Shown here in pieces: positions 8,999 to 21,596 of a stretch of DNA of 64,000 nucleotides. This DNA is from Mycolicibacterium moriokaense (GTDB lineage: Bacteria; Actinomycetota; Actinomycetes; Mycobacteriales; Mycobacteriaceae). The notes beneath the pieces were generated by a model. It saw nothing but the letters and a program-made list of their open reading frames with translations. It did not search any database and was not told the origin of the DNA. The stretch lies in contig NZ_AP022560.1 of the NCBI RefSeq assembly GCF_010726085.1, positions 1,798,001 to 1,862,000 on the forward strand, in the 5' to 3' direction. Both the position numbers and the translations under genes were made by a program. Each line of letters starts with the position of its first letter. Position 1 is the first letter of the stretch.

Positions 8999-9192
8999 GC
9001 GAATAGTTTAGAAGGGATTTTCTGGGATATCAGTGTGGCGACAGGTGTCAACGGATCACAGTGCGGTATCAAGTCCGGTATCGAAATCGAATCGTTGATT
9101 GTTGGAACAGGTAGAGCGTGTCAAGCTAAGGTATCGGTACCGCTTAAGCAAACGGCGAGCCCGGGCTCTACAAAGGCGTGAAAGGGGTGGCG

Positions 9193-10254
9193 ATGACGGC
9201 ACCCAGCAAGGTGGCCAAGGCGTCAAGTCTTGGCGTAATACCTGCTAAAGCCCATAAACCGCGCAAGTTTCCGGTCAGCGACGGGGCGCCTGTCGAGGTG
9301 GTCGAGGACGGCCCAAGCCTGGCGGGACGGCTGACTTCTCTCGCCGCTCTGCTAACTATTCGGCCGACGCTAGCTATCGGTAGCTACGCTCCGCGACTGC
9401 CTTGGCCCTGGGGTTTGGTCGACGTGGTCTCCCGCGTCATGCGCCCCGCTCCCGGCACAGTCCGCGCCACGATTTCTTTGCCAAAATGCACCGCGCAGTT
9501 GGTTCGGGCCGCCGGAGTGCTGCCCGCCGACGGTAAGCGCGGCGTGATCCTCTACATGCACGGCGGGGCCTTCCTGACGTGTGGCGTGAACTCCCACGGT
9601 CGCCTCGTCACGGCGCTGTCCGGGAACGCCGACTGCCCGGTGCTGGTGGTCAACTACCGGATGATCCCCAAGCACTCCGTCGGTCAGGCGCTCGATGACT
9701 GCTACGACGCCTACAAGTGGTTGCGGCTGAAGGGCTACGAACCCAATCAAATCGTGCTGGCCGGCGACTCCGCAGGCGGCTACCTGGCCTTGGCGCTCGC
9801 CGAAAAGCTTCAGCGCGAAGGCTTGGAAGGCGAGATCCCGGCCGCATTGGTGACGATGTCGCCGCTGTTCGAGGTCGACAACGAGACCCGGGCCAATCAT
9901 CCGAACATCCACAGCGACGCGATGTTCCCGCCGCGTGCGTTCTATGCGCTCGTGGACCTGGTCCGCGAGGCGGCAGGGCGGCACATGGTCGACGGGAAAC
10001 CCGAAGAGGTCTACGAGCCGCTCGACCACATCGAACCTGGCCTGCCACGCACGCTGATCCACGTGTCGGGCTCCGAAGTGCTGGTCAGCGACGCGCGCAA
10101 GGCCGCTCGTCGGCTCGCCGCCGCAGGTGTGCCCGTCGAGGTGCACGTCTGGCCGGGCCAGATGCACGTCTTCCAGCTCGCGGCGCCGTTGGTTTCCGAG
10201 GCGACGCGGTCGCTGCGCCAGATCGGCGACTACATCCGCGAAGCCACCTGGTAA
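9193..10254 (+). CDS. lipU: alpha/beta-hydrolase of the hormone-sensitive-lipase type (LipU-like)
   Basis: 353 residues from ATG 9193, which has AAAGGGG about six bases upstream; the GTG at 9178 would place that site inside the gene. HSL-family esterase signatures are present: oxyanion HGGAF (123-127) and nucleophile GDSAGG (Ser193), with Asp in VLVSDAR and His in WPGQMHVF completing the triad. Probable short-chain ester hydrolase or lipase. Position matches Rv1076. The 43-base gap to cbs suggests possible co-transcription. Confidence 0.85.
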   Translation: MTAPSKVAKASSLGVIPAKAHKPRKFPVSDGAPVEVVEDGPSLAGRLTSLAALLTIRPTLAIGSYAPRLPWPWGLVDVVSRVMRPAPGTVRATISLPKCTAQLVRAAGVLPADGKRGVILYMHGGAFLTCGVNSHGRLVTALSGNADCPVLVVNYRMIPKHSVGQALDDCYDAYKWLRLKGYEPNQIVLAGDSAGGYLALALAEKLQREGLEGEIPAALVTMSPLFEVDNETRANHPNIHSDAMFPPRAFYALVDLVREAAGRHMVDGKPEEVYEPLDHIEPGLPRTLIHVSGSEVLVSDARKAARRLAAAGVPVEVHVWPGQMHVFQLAAPLVSEATRSLRQIGDYIREATW

Positions 10255-10297
10255 CCCTCACCTGGTACCCCGTTCCGGCGCCTGACACGATGGAGTC

Positions 10298-11692
<1,395 letters not shown>

Positions 11693-11870
11693 ACGGATTT
11701 ACGAAGCCTGGCAAACAATCTGCTGGGCGACCCGTCAATGCACGGTTACCAGCCCATTTCGGTATTTCGTCACGTGGTCAACTTCCGCACAGAAACCGCT
11801 GCACAAAGCCACTTCTCAGGTATCGTAAGCACGCTCGTTGCCAGCTAAGACGTTGACTGGAAAGGCGCAC

Positions 11871-12218
11871 ATGACCGACCAACCGCCACCTGGAAATTAC
11901 CCGCCTCCGCCACCGCCGAGCGGCGGTACTCCACCGCCACCTCCCGGCGGAGTTCCCGCGGGGCCGCCGAACAACAACCTGGTCTGGGGCATCCTGGTGA
12001 CGGTGTTGTGCTGCCTTCCGCTTGGAATCGTGTCGATCGTGAAATCCTCTCAGGTCAGCGGTCTGTGGGCGCAGGGGCGCGCTGCCGAAGCGCAGCAGGC
12101 GGCCGACGATGCGAAGAAGTGGGCCATTTGGGGCGCGATCGCGGGCGTCATCGTCATCGTCATCGCCGTCATCTTCAATCTGGTCGTCGGCTTCAGCGCG
12201 ACATCGAGTTACTCCTAA
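11871..12218 (+). CDS. proline-rich CD225/dispanin-type membrane protein
   Basis: 115 residues from ATG 11871, with GGAAAGG about six bases upstream. Residues 1-40 are a Pro/Gly-rich tract (YPPPPPPSGG type). The remainder has two hydrophobic helices around a short loop, LVWGILVTVLCCLPLGIVSIV and IWGAIAGVIVIVIAVIF, separated by an Ala/Gln-rich amphipathic stretch: the CD225/dispanin (interferon-induced transmembrane) layout. First of three consecutive small proline-rich-headed membrane proteins; a hairpin follows at 12243-12277. Confidence 0.8.
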   Translation: MTDQPPPGNYPPPPPPSGGTPPPPPGGVPAGPPNNNLVWGILVTVLCCLPLGIVSIVKSSQVSGLWAQGRAAEAQQAADDAKKWAIWGAIAGVIVIVIAVIFNLVVGFSATSSYS

Positions 12219-12242
12219 CGCTTACAGACGAATGCGACTGAC

Positions 12243-12277
12243 GCGGAACCGAGTGGCGCATGCGCCCTCGGTTCCGC
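12243..12277 (+). terminator. hairpin, probable terminator
   Basis: An 11-bp perfect outer stem (GCGGAACCGAG with CTCGGTTCCGC) encloses the self-complementary GGCGCATGCGCC. No clear T-run follows, so this may be an intrinsic terminator of the mycobacterial T-poor type or a transcript-stabilising hairpin between the CD225-type gene and the next one. Confidence 0.55.
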
Positions 12278-12488
12278 CGCGTTCGTCGGGGCCTACTCAA
12301 CGATGGAGTCAGGCGGACAACCGCAGGGGGTGACTTGACAACACCATCGGTAGCCTGCCGCCATTTCCGCGGTGGCAGTAGGGATTTGGTTCGTCGTTCA
12401 CGATGTACCGATGGTGAATGCAACCCGAAGTCATCGAACAGTCATCGAATCAATCGTGAGACACAGTCATCGAAAGGAATGACACACC

Positions 12489-13445
12489 ATGAGTGATCAA
12501 CCACCGCCTCCTCCGCCTCCGCCGGGTGGTAACTACCCGCCGCCTCCGCCTCCGCCTCCACCTCCGCCCGGCGGCAACTACCCACCGCCGCAGCCGGGTG
12601 GTAGCTATCCGCCGCCACCGCCCTCGCCGGGTGGCAACTACCCACCTCCACCTCCGCCGCCACCGGGTAGCTATCCGCCGCCCCAGCAAGGGGGCTACCC
12701 GCCCGCCGGCGGCTATCCACCCGCAGGTCCGGGTTTCCCTGCCGCGCAGTCCTTTAACGTCAGCGAGGCGTTCTCCTGGGCGTGGAACAAATTCACACAG
12801 AACGCTGCGGCGCTCATCGTTCCTGCGCTTGTGTACGGCCTGATCGTCGGGATCATCGCCGGCGCCACCTACGGACTGGCGTTCGCGCTCGCGCCGGAAA
12901 CCACCTACGAGTCATACGGTTACAGCGTCAGCTACGAGGCGAGCTTCGGCTTCATGAGCTTCCTCGTACTGTTCCTCGGCTACCTCGTCCTGATCGTGGT
13001 GGCCGCGGCTATCCAATCCGCTTATCTCAGTGGTCTTTTGGATATCGCCAACGGACAGCCGGTGAGCATCGGCTCGTTCTTCAAGCCGCGCAACACAGTC
13101 AGCGTGATCATCGCGACCCTGATCATCGGCATCGCATCCGCGATCGGATCGTTCTGCGCGATCATCGGTCTGGTGATCGGCATCTTCACGATCTTCACCA
13201 CGGTGATCATCGTCGACCGCAACGCGTCGCCGATCGATGCGATCAAGCAGAGCATCGACATCACCAAGAACAACTTCGTCCAGGTGCTACTCATCTGGCT
13301 GGTGGCCGGAGTGATCGCGGTCGTCGGCGCGCTGGTCTGCCTCGTCGGCCTGCTCGTCGCCATCCCGGTGTCCGCACTGTTCCTGGTGTACGCGTACCGG
13401 TATCTCACCAACGGTCACATCGCGCCGGTGGCGCAGACGCAGTAG
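12489..13445 (+). CDS. proline-rich multi-pass membrane protein
   Basis: 318 residues. The first ~85 are almost pure Pro/Gly/Tyr repeats (NYPPPPPPPP units); the rest has about six hydrophobic helices with no catalytic motif. The membrane half resembles the glycerophosphodiester-phosphodiesterase-type or DUF975-like membrane domains, a weak match by eye. AAAGG lies 11 bases before the ATG. It stands between a CD225-type and an RDD-type protein that also have Pro-rich heads, suggesting a common membrane complex (inference). Confidence 0.7.
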   Translation: MSDQPPPPPPPPGGNYPPPPPPPPPPPGGNYPPPQPGGSYPPPPPSPGGNYPPPPPPPPGSYPPPQQGGYPPAGGYPPAGPGFPAAQSFNVSEAFSWAWNKFTQNAAALIVPALVYGLIVGIIAGATYGLAFALAPETTYESYGYSVSYEASFGFMSFLVLFLGYLVLIVVAAAIQSAYLSGLLDIANGQPVSIGSFFKPRNTVSVIIATLIIGIASAIGSFCAIIGLVIGIFTIFTTVIIVDRNASPIDAIKQSIDITKNNFVQVLLIWLVAGVIAVVGALVCLVGLLVAIPVSALFLVYAYRYLTNGHIAPVAQTQ

Positions 13446-13563
13446 TCGCTGATGGCCCGGCCTGCGCCAGTGTGCGCGGGTCGGGTCACAGCAAGTTCCC
13501 ACGCCGTCGCGATCACCGCCGTAAGCTGCGAGCAGTCGCGATGTATCGACAGTAGGGGCAAAC

Positions 13564-14097
13564 GTGACGAGTCAGCAGGTGCCACCGCCTTCCGGCGACT
13601 TCGCCCAGGGCCCTACGCCGGGACCGGGCGCGGATCCGAGCAACTACACACCGTGGTTCACCCGGGTGGTCGCATACGTGATCGACAGCATCCCGGTCTA
13701 CCTTCTCGCAGCGATCGGCGGCATCGTCCTGGCCACGTTCCAGAAGGTGGAGACGGTCTGCATCTACGACGTCTGCGCCACCGGCAAAAACGGTCCGTCC
13801 ACGACGGCGTGGATCATCTTCTCGGTGTGCGTACTCATCGCCGTGGTGTTCTCGCTGTGGAATTTCGTAGTGCGGCAAGGTAAGACCGGCTCGAGCATCG
13901 GCAAGCAGATGATGAAGTTCCAGGTGGTCGACGAGCCGTCGCAGCAGCCGATCGGAGTCGGCAAGTCGTTCCTCCGGCAGATCGCGCACGGTGTGGACGC
14001 CGTCATCTGCTACATCGGATTCCTGTTCCCGCTGTGGGATGCCAAGCGTCAGACCATCGCCGACAAGCTCCTCAAGACCGTCTGCGTGCCGCTGTAG
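13564..14097 (+). CDS. pra: RDD family membrane protein (Pra/Rv1078-like)
   Basis: 177 residues starting at GTG with AGGGG seven bases upstream. A Pro-rich N-terminus (about 30 residues) precedes an RDD domain with three hydrophobic helices. The arginine and aspartates that name the family are in WFTRVVAYVIDSIPVYLL and in the C-terminal LWDAKRQTIADKLLKT. The proline-rich antigen homologue of M. tuberculosis sits at the same place between cbs and metB; here the proline tract is shorter than I recall for that protein. RDD proteins are implicated in ion transport or as membrane scaffolds; role unproven. Confidence 0.8.
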   Translation: MTSQQVPPPSGDFAQGPTPGPGADPSNYTPWFTRVVAYVIDSIPVYLLAAIGGIVLATFQKVETVCIYDVCATGKNGPSTTAWIIFSVCVLIAVVFSLWNFVVRQGKTGSSIGKQMMKFQVVDEPSQQPIGVGKSFLRQIAHGVDAVICYIGFLFPLWDAKRQTIADKLLKTVCVPL

Positions 14098-14146
14098 GGC
14101 GGTGCAGTTCGGCCGCGGCATCAACCCGTCGCTACCCTGATCGGTG

Positions 14147-15304
14147 ATGACTGATCAGCACCGATGGCGAGGGCTCGCCACCAAGGCCATTCACGCAGGT
14201 TTTCGCCCCGATCCGGCGACCGGCGCCGTCAATGCACCGATCTATGCCAGTTCCACCTTCGCCCAGGACGGTGTCGGCGGGCTGCGCGGTGGATACGAGT
14301 ACGCCCGCACCGGCAATCCGACCCGCGCCGCGTTGGAGGCGTCGCTGGCCGCCGTCGAGGAGGCCGCGTACGGGCGGGCGTTCTCCTCGGGCATGGCCGC
14401 CACCGACTGTGCGCTGCGTGCCGTGCTGCGGCCCGGCGATCACGTCGTCATCCCCGACGACGCCTACGGCGGGACGTTCCGGCTCATCGACAAGGTGTTC
14501 ACCCAGTGGGGCATCGACTACACCGCGGTCTCACTGGCCGATCTCGACGCGGTCCGGGCCGCGATCACGCCGCAGACCCGGTTGATCTGGGTGGAGACAC
14601 CGACGAATCCGCTGCTCTCCATTGCCGACATCGCGGGGATCGCCGAGATCGCAAAGACGTCGAACAATCCGAAAGTCTTGGTGGACAATACGTTTGCCTC
14701 ACCCGCGCTCCAGCAGCCCCTGACGCTCGGCGCGGACATCGTGCTGCACTCGACGACCAAGTACATCGGGGGCCATTCCGATGTCGTCGGCGGTGCGTTG
14801 CTGACCAGCGATGAGGAACTCGACACCGCATTCGCCTTCCTGCAGAACGGTGCAGGTGCGGTCCCGGGACCATTCGACGCGTACCTGACGATGCGCGGGC
14901 TCAAGACCCTGGTCCTGCGGATGCGGCAGCACTCCGAAAACGCCGCCCTGGTCGCCGAATTCCTCGCCAACCACCCGGCGATCGAGACGGTGCTGTATCC
15001 GGGACTTCCCAGCCACCCCGGCCACGACGTCGCCGCCAAGCAGATGAGCGCATTCGGCGGCATGGTCTCGGTGCGGATGCGCGGCGGTGCCGACGCGGCC
15101 CGCAAGTTGTGCGCGAGCACCGAGGTCTTCATCCTCGCCGAGTCGCTGGGCGGGGTGGAATCGCTGATCGAGCACCCCGGCGCGATGACGCATGCGTCGA
15201 CCGCGGGTTCCCAGTTGGAGGTGCCGGACGACCTCGTCCGCCTGTCGGTGGGCATCGAGGACTCGGCCGACCTGCTCGCCGATCTGGAGCAGGCGCTAGC
15301 CTAA
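14147..15304 (+). CDS. metB: cystathionine gamma-synthase
   Basis: 385 residues from ATG 14147 (a GTG lies directly before it at 14144). Cys/Met-metabolism PLP enzyme that joins cysteine to an activated homoserine ester to give cystathionine. The PLP lysine is about Lys205 in LHSTTKYIGGHSD, with YEYARTGNPTR and the SSGMAA loop in place. Cystathionine gamma-lyase activity cannot be excluded by sequence. Its stop overlaps that of the convergent GPP34 gene by nine bases. Confidence 0.92.
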   Translation: MTDQHRWRGLATKAIHAGFRPDPATGAVNAPIYASSTFAQDGVGGLRGGYEYARTGNPTRAALEASLAAVEEAAYGRAFSSGMAATDCALRAVLRPGDHVVIPDDAYGGTFRLIDKVFTQWGIDYTAVSLADLDAVRAAITPQTRLIWVETPTNPLLSIADIAGIAEIAKTSNNPKVLVDNTFASPALQQPLTLGADIVLHSTTKYIGGHSDVVGGALLTSDEELDTAFAFLQNGAGAVPGPFDAYLTMRGLKTLVLRMRQHSENAALVAEFLANHPAIETVLYPGLPSHPGHDVAAKQMSAFGGMVSVRMRGGADAARKLCASTEVFILAESLGGVESLIEHPGAMTHASTAGSQLEVPDDLVRLSVGIEDSADLLADLEQALA

Positions 15305-15958
15305 CGCCGGCCGCAGCGCCGACGCGGTTACTGCCAGATTCACTTCCGGCAGGCCCGTCGGGTACTCGTCAACCCAACTGCCGCTGGCGATTTCACCCGC
15401 CCGGGCGTGTACCCACCGCCAGCCCCGGTCGTTGAGGGACAGCAGTGCGCCCAACCCGTCGACGGCGTGCAGCAGCGTGATGATCGCCGCGGTCGACGGG
15501 GTCGGCGGCCGCCGGTCGAACAGCGCGGCCAGGAGCGCCGAACGGGCTTGCCCCACCCGGTTGCGGTTCGTCAGCGGCCACGCGTACGGATGCTTGAATC
15601 GTTTGGACTGCAACCGAATACGCCGGATCTCGCCGATCCGCTCGAGATGGTGGGTGACGTCGTCCTCGGTGCGTTTGGCCAGCTTCTTGACGGCGACCGC
15701 CGGGCGCAGCGGCCGCCGTTCGAGAAGCGCAAACGCCGGTTGGGCAACAGGATCCACCGGGCCGGGCACCGCAAGTGCGATCAGCCGACCGGGGTCGATC
15801 GCGTCCTCTGCCATCGCGGGCCGGATCCGGCACGCGTGGGCGAGGTCCAACAGCACGGCGGCCGCCAACACCCGCTCGAGCCGCTGGCGTTCCAGCGCCG
15901 GCTGGGCCGACGCGTTGTCGAGCAGCAGCAAAAGGAGGTCCTCGGCGATCTTCGCCAT
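15296..15958 (-). CDS. GPP34 (GOLPH3/Vps74-like) family protein
   Basis: 220 residues, soluble, largely alpha-helical. Opens MAKIAEDLLLLLLDNASAQP and contains ERQRLERVLAAAVLLDLA and the later HAVDGLGALLSLNDRGWRW, the pattern of the GPP34 family common in Actinobacteria and homologous to the eukaryotic Golgi protein GOLPH3, which binds phosphatidylinositol-4-phosphate. Bacterial function is unknown. Single gene between metB and greA, convergent with the former. Confidence 0.75.
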   Translation of the reverse strand: MAKIAEDLLLLLLDNASAQPALERQRLERVLAAAVLLDLAHACRIRPAMAEDAIDPGRLIALAVPGPVDPVAQPAFALLERRPLRPAVAVKKLAKRTEDDVTHHLERIGEIRRIRLQSKRFKHPYAWPLTNRNRVGQARSALLAALFDRRPPTPSTAAIITLLHAVDGLGALLSLNDRGWRWVHARAGEIASGSWVDEYPTGLPEVNLAVTASALRPALG

Positions 15959-15996
15959 AGTGCGGACTGTAGTGCGAAGGCCGCGAGGACCCCGCC

Positions 15997-16491
15997 TCAG
16001 GAGTGGTAGGGCTCAGCGCTGAGGAGAGTCACCTTGACGGTGTTGCCGTTGGGGATCGTGTAGGTCCGGACTTCGCCGACCTTCGCGTCGATCAGCGCTT
16101 CGCCCAGCGGCGACTTCGGCGAGTACACCTCGAGCTTGCCGTCGCTGATGCCCTCCTGCCGGGTGGCGATCAGGAAGGTCTCGGTGTCGTTCTTGTCGTC
16201 GCCGTACTGCACCTTCACCACCGAGCCGGGCAGCGCCACACCGGATTGCTTGGGCGCCTCGCCGACCTTGGCGTTGTTCAGCAGCTCCTGGAGCTGCCGG
16301 ATGCGTGCTTCTTCCTGACCCTGCTGTTCACGTGCGGCGTGGTAGCCGCCGTTCTCGCGCAGGTCGCCCTCTTCGCGGCGATCGTTGATCTCGGCGGCGA
16401 TGACGGGTCGGTTGGCGATCAGCTGATCCAGCTCTGCCTTCAGCCGGTCGTGTGCTTCCTCCGTCAGCCACGTGACCTGCGTGTCGGTCAT
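15997..16491 (-). CDS. greA: transcription elongation factor GreA
   Basis: 164 residues. An N-terminal antiparallel coiled coil enters the RNA polymerase secondary channel; its tip carries the acidic pair in [20 protein letters not shown] that stimulates transcript cleavage. A C-terminal FKBP-like domain follows ([10 protein letters not shown], ending [11 protein letters not shown]). It rescues backtracked polymerase. It has a long upstream region (16492-16735) containing two mutually exclusive hairpins. Confidence 0.96.
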   Translation of the reverse strand: MTDTQVTWLTEEAHDRLKAELDQLIANRPVIAAEINDRREEGDLRENGGYHAAREQQGQEEARIRQLQELLNNAKVGEAPKQSGVALPGSVVKVQYGDDKNDTETFLIATRQEGISDGKLEVYSPKSPLGEALIDAKVGEVRTYTIPNGNTVKVTLLSAEPYHS

Positions 16492-16568
16492 GATGTCGCG
16501 CTCCTGTCGTCGTTGCTCTCGCGCTTGTTTGCGTAAGTAGTCTCATGTTTCGGCGCCGGGAGCTCCTC

Positions 16569-16643
16569 GTGTATTGCCGCGATCGTCAACGCCTAACCAG
16601 CGCACTAAATGCAGCAATACACGGTCCCAGCGGAACCGTGTAT
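16569..16643 (-). promoter_or_regulatory. two overlapping inverted repeats upstream of greA
   Basis: Inverted repeat A pairs GTGTATTGC (16569-16577) with GCAATACAC (16614-16622). Inverted repeat B pairs ATACACGGT (16617-16625) with ACCGTGTAT (16635-16643) around a 9-base loop. They share 16617-16622 and cannot both form. If transcribed, this would be an alternative-structure leader; otherwise it may be a protein operator. Confidence 0.4.
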
Positions 16644-16735
16644 CTGACCAGTCTAGCACCGGAAGGACACCAGGTTTTCCCATATTCGCAGTTCGGCGTT
16701 TGTTGTATTTAGCTCGCGCCGCGTTTTAAGGGTCC

Positions 16736-17155
16736 TCAAGGTGCGACGAGGTAGGGCGGCACATCGGTGCCGCAGCCGTACACGTCGCCGACCACCGGCG
16801 GCCGGCTGGATTTGACCAGGGTCGTCACCTGGACGGTGTGCTGGGTGGACGGCGCCACCAGCACCTCGCGGCGGCCGGTTTCGCCGCCGTCGATCGAACG
16901 GGCCCGCACGATGCACACCACCGGCTCAGCGGGGTTCTCCCGGGTGACGCTCACCGTGACCTCGACGGTCTCGTCGTCGACCAGGCGGTAGCTGCTCAGT
17001 TCACCCTCCACCGGACTGCCGAATCGCCCGAAGGCGACGATGGCGACCGTCACCCCTGCCACCAGGACCAGCGCGGTCAGCGCGCCCGCGATCAGGCGGC
17101 GCTGGCGCCGCGTCAGCCGCCGGCGCCCGTAGCGGGCGGTGGGACGCTCGATCAT
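16736..17155 (-). CDS. DUF4307 membrane protein (Rv1081c-like)
   Basis: 139 residues: a basic N-terminal stretch (RYGRRRLTRRQRR), one hydrophobic helix at about 20-46, then an extracytoplasmic beta-rich domain with two cysteines (VVCIVRAR and DVYGCG) that could form a disulfide. Matches DUF4307 and holds the Rv1081c position between greA and mca. Function unknown. Divergent from mca. Confidence 0.8.
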   Translation of the reverse strand: MIERPTARYGRRRLTRRQRRLIAGALTALVLVAGVTVAIVAFGRFGSPVEGELSSYRLVDDETVEVTVSVTRENPAEPVVCIVRARSIDGGETGRREVLVAPSTQHTVQVTTLVKSSRPPVVGDVYGCGTDVPPYLVAP

Positions 17156-17279
17156 CTACTTTCATGCCCGTCGGTCGGATGGATCTACCGGACTGGAACT
17201 ATAGGGCTACTCGTAACGGTTGAAATCTCTCGAGAATGTCGACTCAGGCATGGTCGAGACACAGATGAGGCAGAAAAGG

Positions 17280-18152
17280 TTGAGTGAACTGCGGCTGATG
17301 GCGGTGCACGCCCACCCGGACGACGAGTCCAGCAAGGGTGCGGCGACCACGGCACGCTACGCGGACGAGGGCGTGCGCGTCATGGTGGTCACCCTCACCG
17401 GAGGCGAGCGGGGCGACATCCTCAACCCGGCCATGGACCTGCCCGACGTGCACGGCCGGATACAAGAAATCCGCCGCGACGAGATGGCGAAGGCCGCCGA
17501 GATCCTCGGCGTCGAACACCACTGGCTCGGCTTCGTCGACTCCGGCCTCCCCGAGGGCGACCCGCCACCCCCACTGCCCGACGGTTGCTTTGCGCTGGTG
17601 CCCATCGAGGAGCCCGTCGAGGAGCTGGTGCGCGTCGTCCGCAAGTTCCGGCCCCACGTGATGACCACCTACGACGAGAACGGCGGCTACCCGCATCCCG
17701 ACCACATCCGATGCCATCAGGTGTCGGTCGCTGCGTACGAAGCGGCGGGTGACTATCGGCTCTTCCCCGATGCAGGTGAACCGTGGAACGTGCTGAAGCT
17801 GTACTACAACCACGGTTTTCTGCGTAAGCGCATGCAGCTGCTGCAGGACGAGTTCGCCAAACACGGTGAGGTGGGTCCGTTCGAGAAGTGGCTCAAGCAT
17901 TGGGAAGCCGACCACGACGTCTTCGAGAAGCGGGTGACCACCCGCATCGAATGCTCGAAGTACTTCGCCCAGCGGGACGACGCGCTGCGCGCCCACGCCA
18001 CCCAGATCGACCCGAACGGCGACTTCTTCCGCGCGCCCATCGAGTGGCAGCAACGGCTCTGGCCGACAGAGGAATTCGAGCTGGCCCGCTCCCGCGTACC
18101 GGTATTTCTACCCGAGACCGATCTGTTCGCAGGGATCGAGGTTGACGAGTGA
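17280..18152 (+). CDS. mca: mycothiol conjugate amidase Mca
   Basis: 290 residues from TTG 17280 ([18 protein letters not shown]), with GAGG nine bases upstream; ATGs at 17265 and 17250 would extend it, so the start is uncertain. Zinc amidase of the LmbE/PIG-L family that cleaves mycothiol S-conjugates to mercapturic acids for detoxification. Zinc ligands are His12 and Asp15 in AHPDDE and a histidine in [26 protein letters not shown] is characteristic of Mca/MshB. Four-base overlap with the next small gene. Confidence 0.94.
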   Translation: MSELRLMAVHAHPDDESSKGAATTARYADEGVRVMVVTLTGGERGDILNPAMDLPDVHGRIQEIRRDEMAKAAEILGVEHHWLGFVDSGLPEGDPPPPLPDGCFALVPIEEPVEELVRVVRKFRPHVMTTYDENGGYPHPDHIRCHQVSVAAYEAAGDYRLFPDAGEPWNVLKLYYNHGFLRKRMQLLQDEFAKHGEVGPFEKWLKHWEADHDVFEKRVTTRIECSKYFAQRDDALRAHATQIDPNGDFFRAPIEWQQRLWPTEEFELARSRVPVFLPETDLFAGIEVDE

Positions 18153-18362
18153 CCGACCTAGCGCTGGTCGTCGTCGACCTGCTGGCACAGGACGGGCCCC
18201 GTGAGACAGGCCCGGAATTCGGAAAGGCCAGTCCGTTCGGCCTTTTGATCATCGTGTTGTTGTTGATCGGCACGTTCCTGCTGGTCTGGTCGATGAACCG
18301 GCATCTGCGCAAGCTGCCGAAATCCTTCGACGAGCCCGACGACCAGGACGACGAGAACAAGA

Positions 18363-18379
<17 letters not shown>
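18149..18379 (+). CDS. small single-pass membrane protein (Rv1083-like)
   Basis: 76 residues: a short N-terminus, one hydrophobic helix at about 31-47 ([18 protein letters not shown]), a basic patch ([10 protein letters not shown]) and a highly acidic tail. Starts at a GTG overlapping the mca stop (GTGA), and the following thioredoxin-domain gene starts within its last codons, so mca, this gene and the next are one coupled operon. Conserved at this locus in mycobacteria; function unknown. Confidence 0.8.
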
Positions 18380-20375
<1,996 letters not shown>

Positions 20376-20385
20376 CCTTCGGCGC

Positions 20386-20757
20386 ATGGCCACGCCCGAA
20401 GACAACGCCAAGACCGTCAACCGCTACCTGGAGCTGGCCTCGCAGGGCCGGGCCGACGACATCGCCGAGTTGTACGCCGACGACGGCACCGTCGAGGATC
20501 CGGTCGGGGGAGAGGTCCACATCGGGCGTCAGGCGATCCGCGGCTTCTACGACAGCCTGCCGACCAACGGCGCCTCGGCCGACGTGGTCACGCTGCGCGC
20601 CCTCGGCAACGAGGTGGCGTTCTACTGGTCGCTGACCATCGATCTTGGCGAGAACAAGATGCGCGTCGACATCATCAGCGTCATGACGTTCAACGACGAC
20701 GGCAAGATCGCGACGATGAAGGCCTACTGGACGCCGGAAAATATCACCCAGTTGTAG
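20386..20757 (+). CDS. SnoaL/ketosteroid-isomerase-like protein
   Basis: 123 residues from ATG 20386. Small cone-shaped NTF2-like fold: N-terminal helix VNRYLELASQGRADDIAELYADD, then DPVGGEVHIGRQAIRGFYDSL, ending KAYWTPENITQL. This resembles steroid delta-isomerase relatives; Asp in TVEDPV and the hydrophobic pocket fit, but the true substrate is unknown. Ten bases after the thioredoxin-domain gene; followed by a 45-bp palindrome that separates it from convergent hemolysin III. Confidence 0.8.
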   Translation: MATPEDNAKTVNRYLELASQGRADDIAELYADDGTVEDPVGGEVHIGRQAIRGFYDSLPTNGASADVVTLRALGNEVAFYWSLTIDLGENKMRVDIISVMTFNDDGKIATMKAYWTPENITQL

Positions 20758-20760
20758 CGA

Positions 20761-20805
20761 TTTCGGCGTGCTGGGTACCGCTGAGCGTGACCGAGCACGC
20801 CGAAA
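20761..20805. repeat. 45-bp palindromic repeat, copy 1
   Basis: TTTCGGCGTGCT and AGCACGCCGAAA form a perfect 12-bp stem around a 21-base loop. Copy 2 at 30958-31002 is 44/45 identical. This copy lies between the convergent stops of the SnoaL-like (20757) and hemolysin III (20809) genes and probably acts as a bidirectional terminator. Confidence 0.85.
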
Positions 20806-20808
20806 CCG

Positions 20809-21582
20809 CTAGAAAACGGCGAACCACATCGCGATGTAGTGGCAGATCGCGGCGACGGCCGTGCACGCGTGGAAGAACTCGTGATGGCCGAACGTCGTCG
20901 GCCACGGGTTGGGCCACTTGAGGCCGTAGAGCACGCCGCCGATGCTGTAGAGCGCGCCACCGACGATCAGCAGCACCAGCGCCGCCACGCCCGCGCCGTG
21001 CATGATCGGGCCGACGAACCACGCCGCCACCCAGCCGAGCAACAGGTACAGCGGCACCCCGACCCAGCGCGGCGCCGACGGCCAGAACATCTTGAGCAGC
21101 ACACCCGCGAGCGCGCCCGCCCAGACGATGCTGAGCAGGACCATGCCGTCACTGCTTGGCAGGGCCAGCACGGCGAACGGCGTGTAGCTGCCCGCGATGA
21201 AGATGAAGATCATCGAGTGATCGAGACGCTTCATCCACTTTCGGGCCGTCTCCGAGCGCCAGTTGATGCGGTGGTACGCGCCGCTGACGGCGAACATCGC
21301 GACGATCGTCAGCGTGTAGACGAGGGTCGCGATGCCCGCGCGGGTGGACACCACCGACCACGACACCGAGACCAACGCCGCGCCCGCGATGAACGCGACG
21401 ATCGCCGAATAGACGTGAATCCAGCCGCGCAACCGCGGCTTTCCGATGAAATTGGTGACGCCATCTACGACCGCTTCCGCGAAATCCTCTGCGTAGACGC
21501 GTACTGGGGGTTGTTGAGCCTCGTCGGCATCGACCTGAGCCACGTTCACCTCGACTAATGCCATTGGAGTTTTCAAGGCCAC
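20809..21582 (-). CDS. hemolysin III/PAQR family membrane protein (Rv1085c-like)
   Basis: Up to 257 residues, with seven hydrophobic helices. Family motifs: [20 protein letters not shown] and the C-terminal [20 protein letters not shown], which carry the conserved Asp/His set of the metal-dependent CREST-type membrane hydrolases. The gene may start at GTG 21582 or at ATG 21564 ([10 protein letters not shown]); neither has a ribosome site, and only 14 bases separate the former from the divergent Z-FPP synthase start. Despite the family name, haemolytic activity should not be assumed. Confidence 0.86.
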   Translation of the reverse strand: MALKTPMALVEVNVAQVDADEAQQPPVRVYAEDFAEAVVDGVTNFIGKPRLRGWIHVYSAIVAFIAGAALVSVSWSVVSTRAGIATLVYTLTIVAMFAVSGAYHRINWRSETARKWMKRLDHSMIFIFIAGSYTPFAVLALPSSDGMVLLSIVWAGALAGVLLKMFWPSAPRWVGVPLYLLLGWVAAWFVGPIMHGAGVAALVLLIVGGALYSIGGVLYGLKWPNPWPTTFGHHEFFHACTAVAAICHYIAMWFAVF

Positions 21583-21596
21583 AGTAGTCTGATTCG

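Noticed and set aside
12489..12750. CCGCC/ACC repeats as a CRISPR or tandem-repeat array
   Set aside because: They are irregular codons of a proline/glycine-rich protein N-terminus with no spacer structure.
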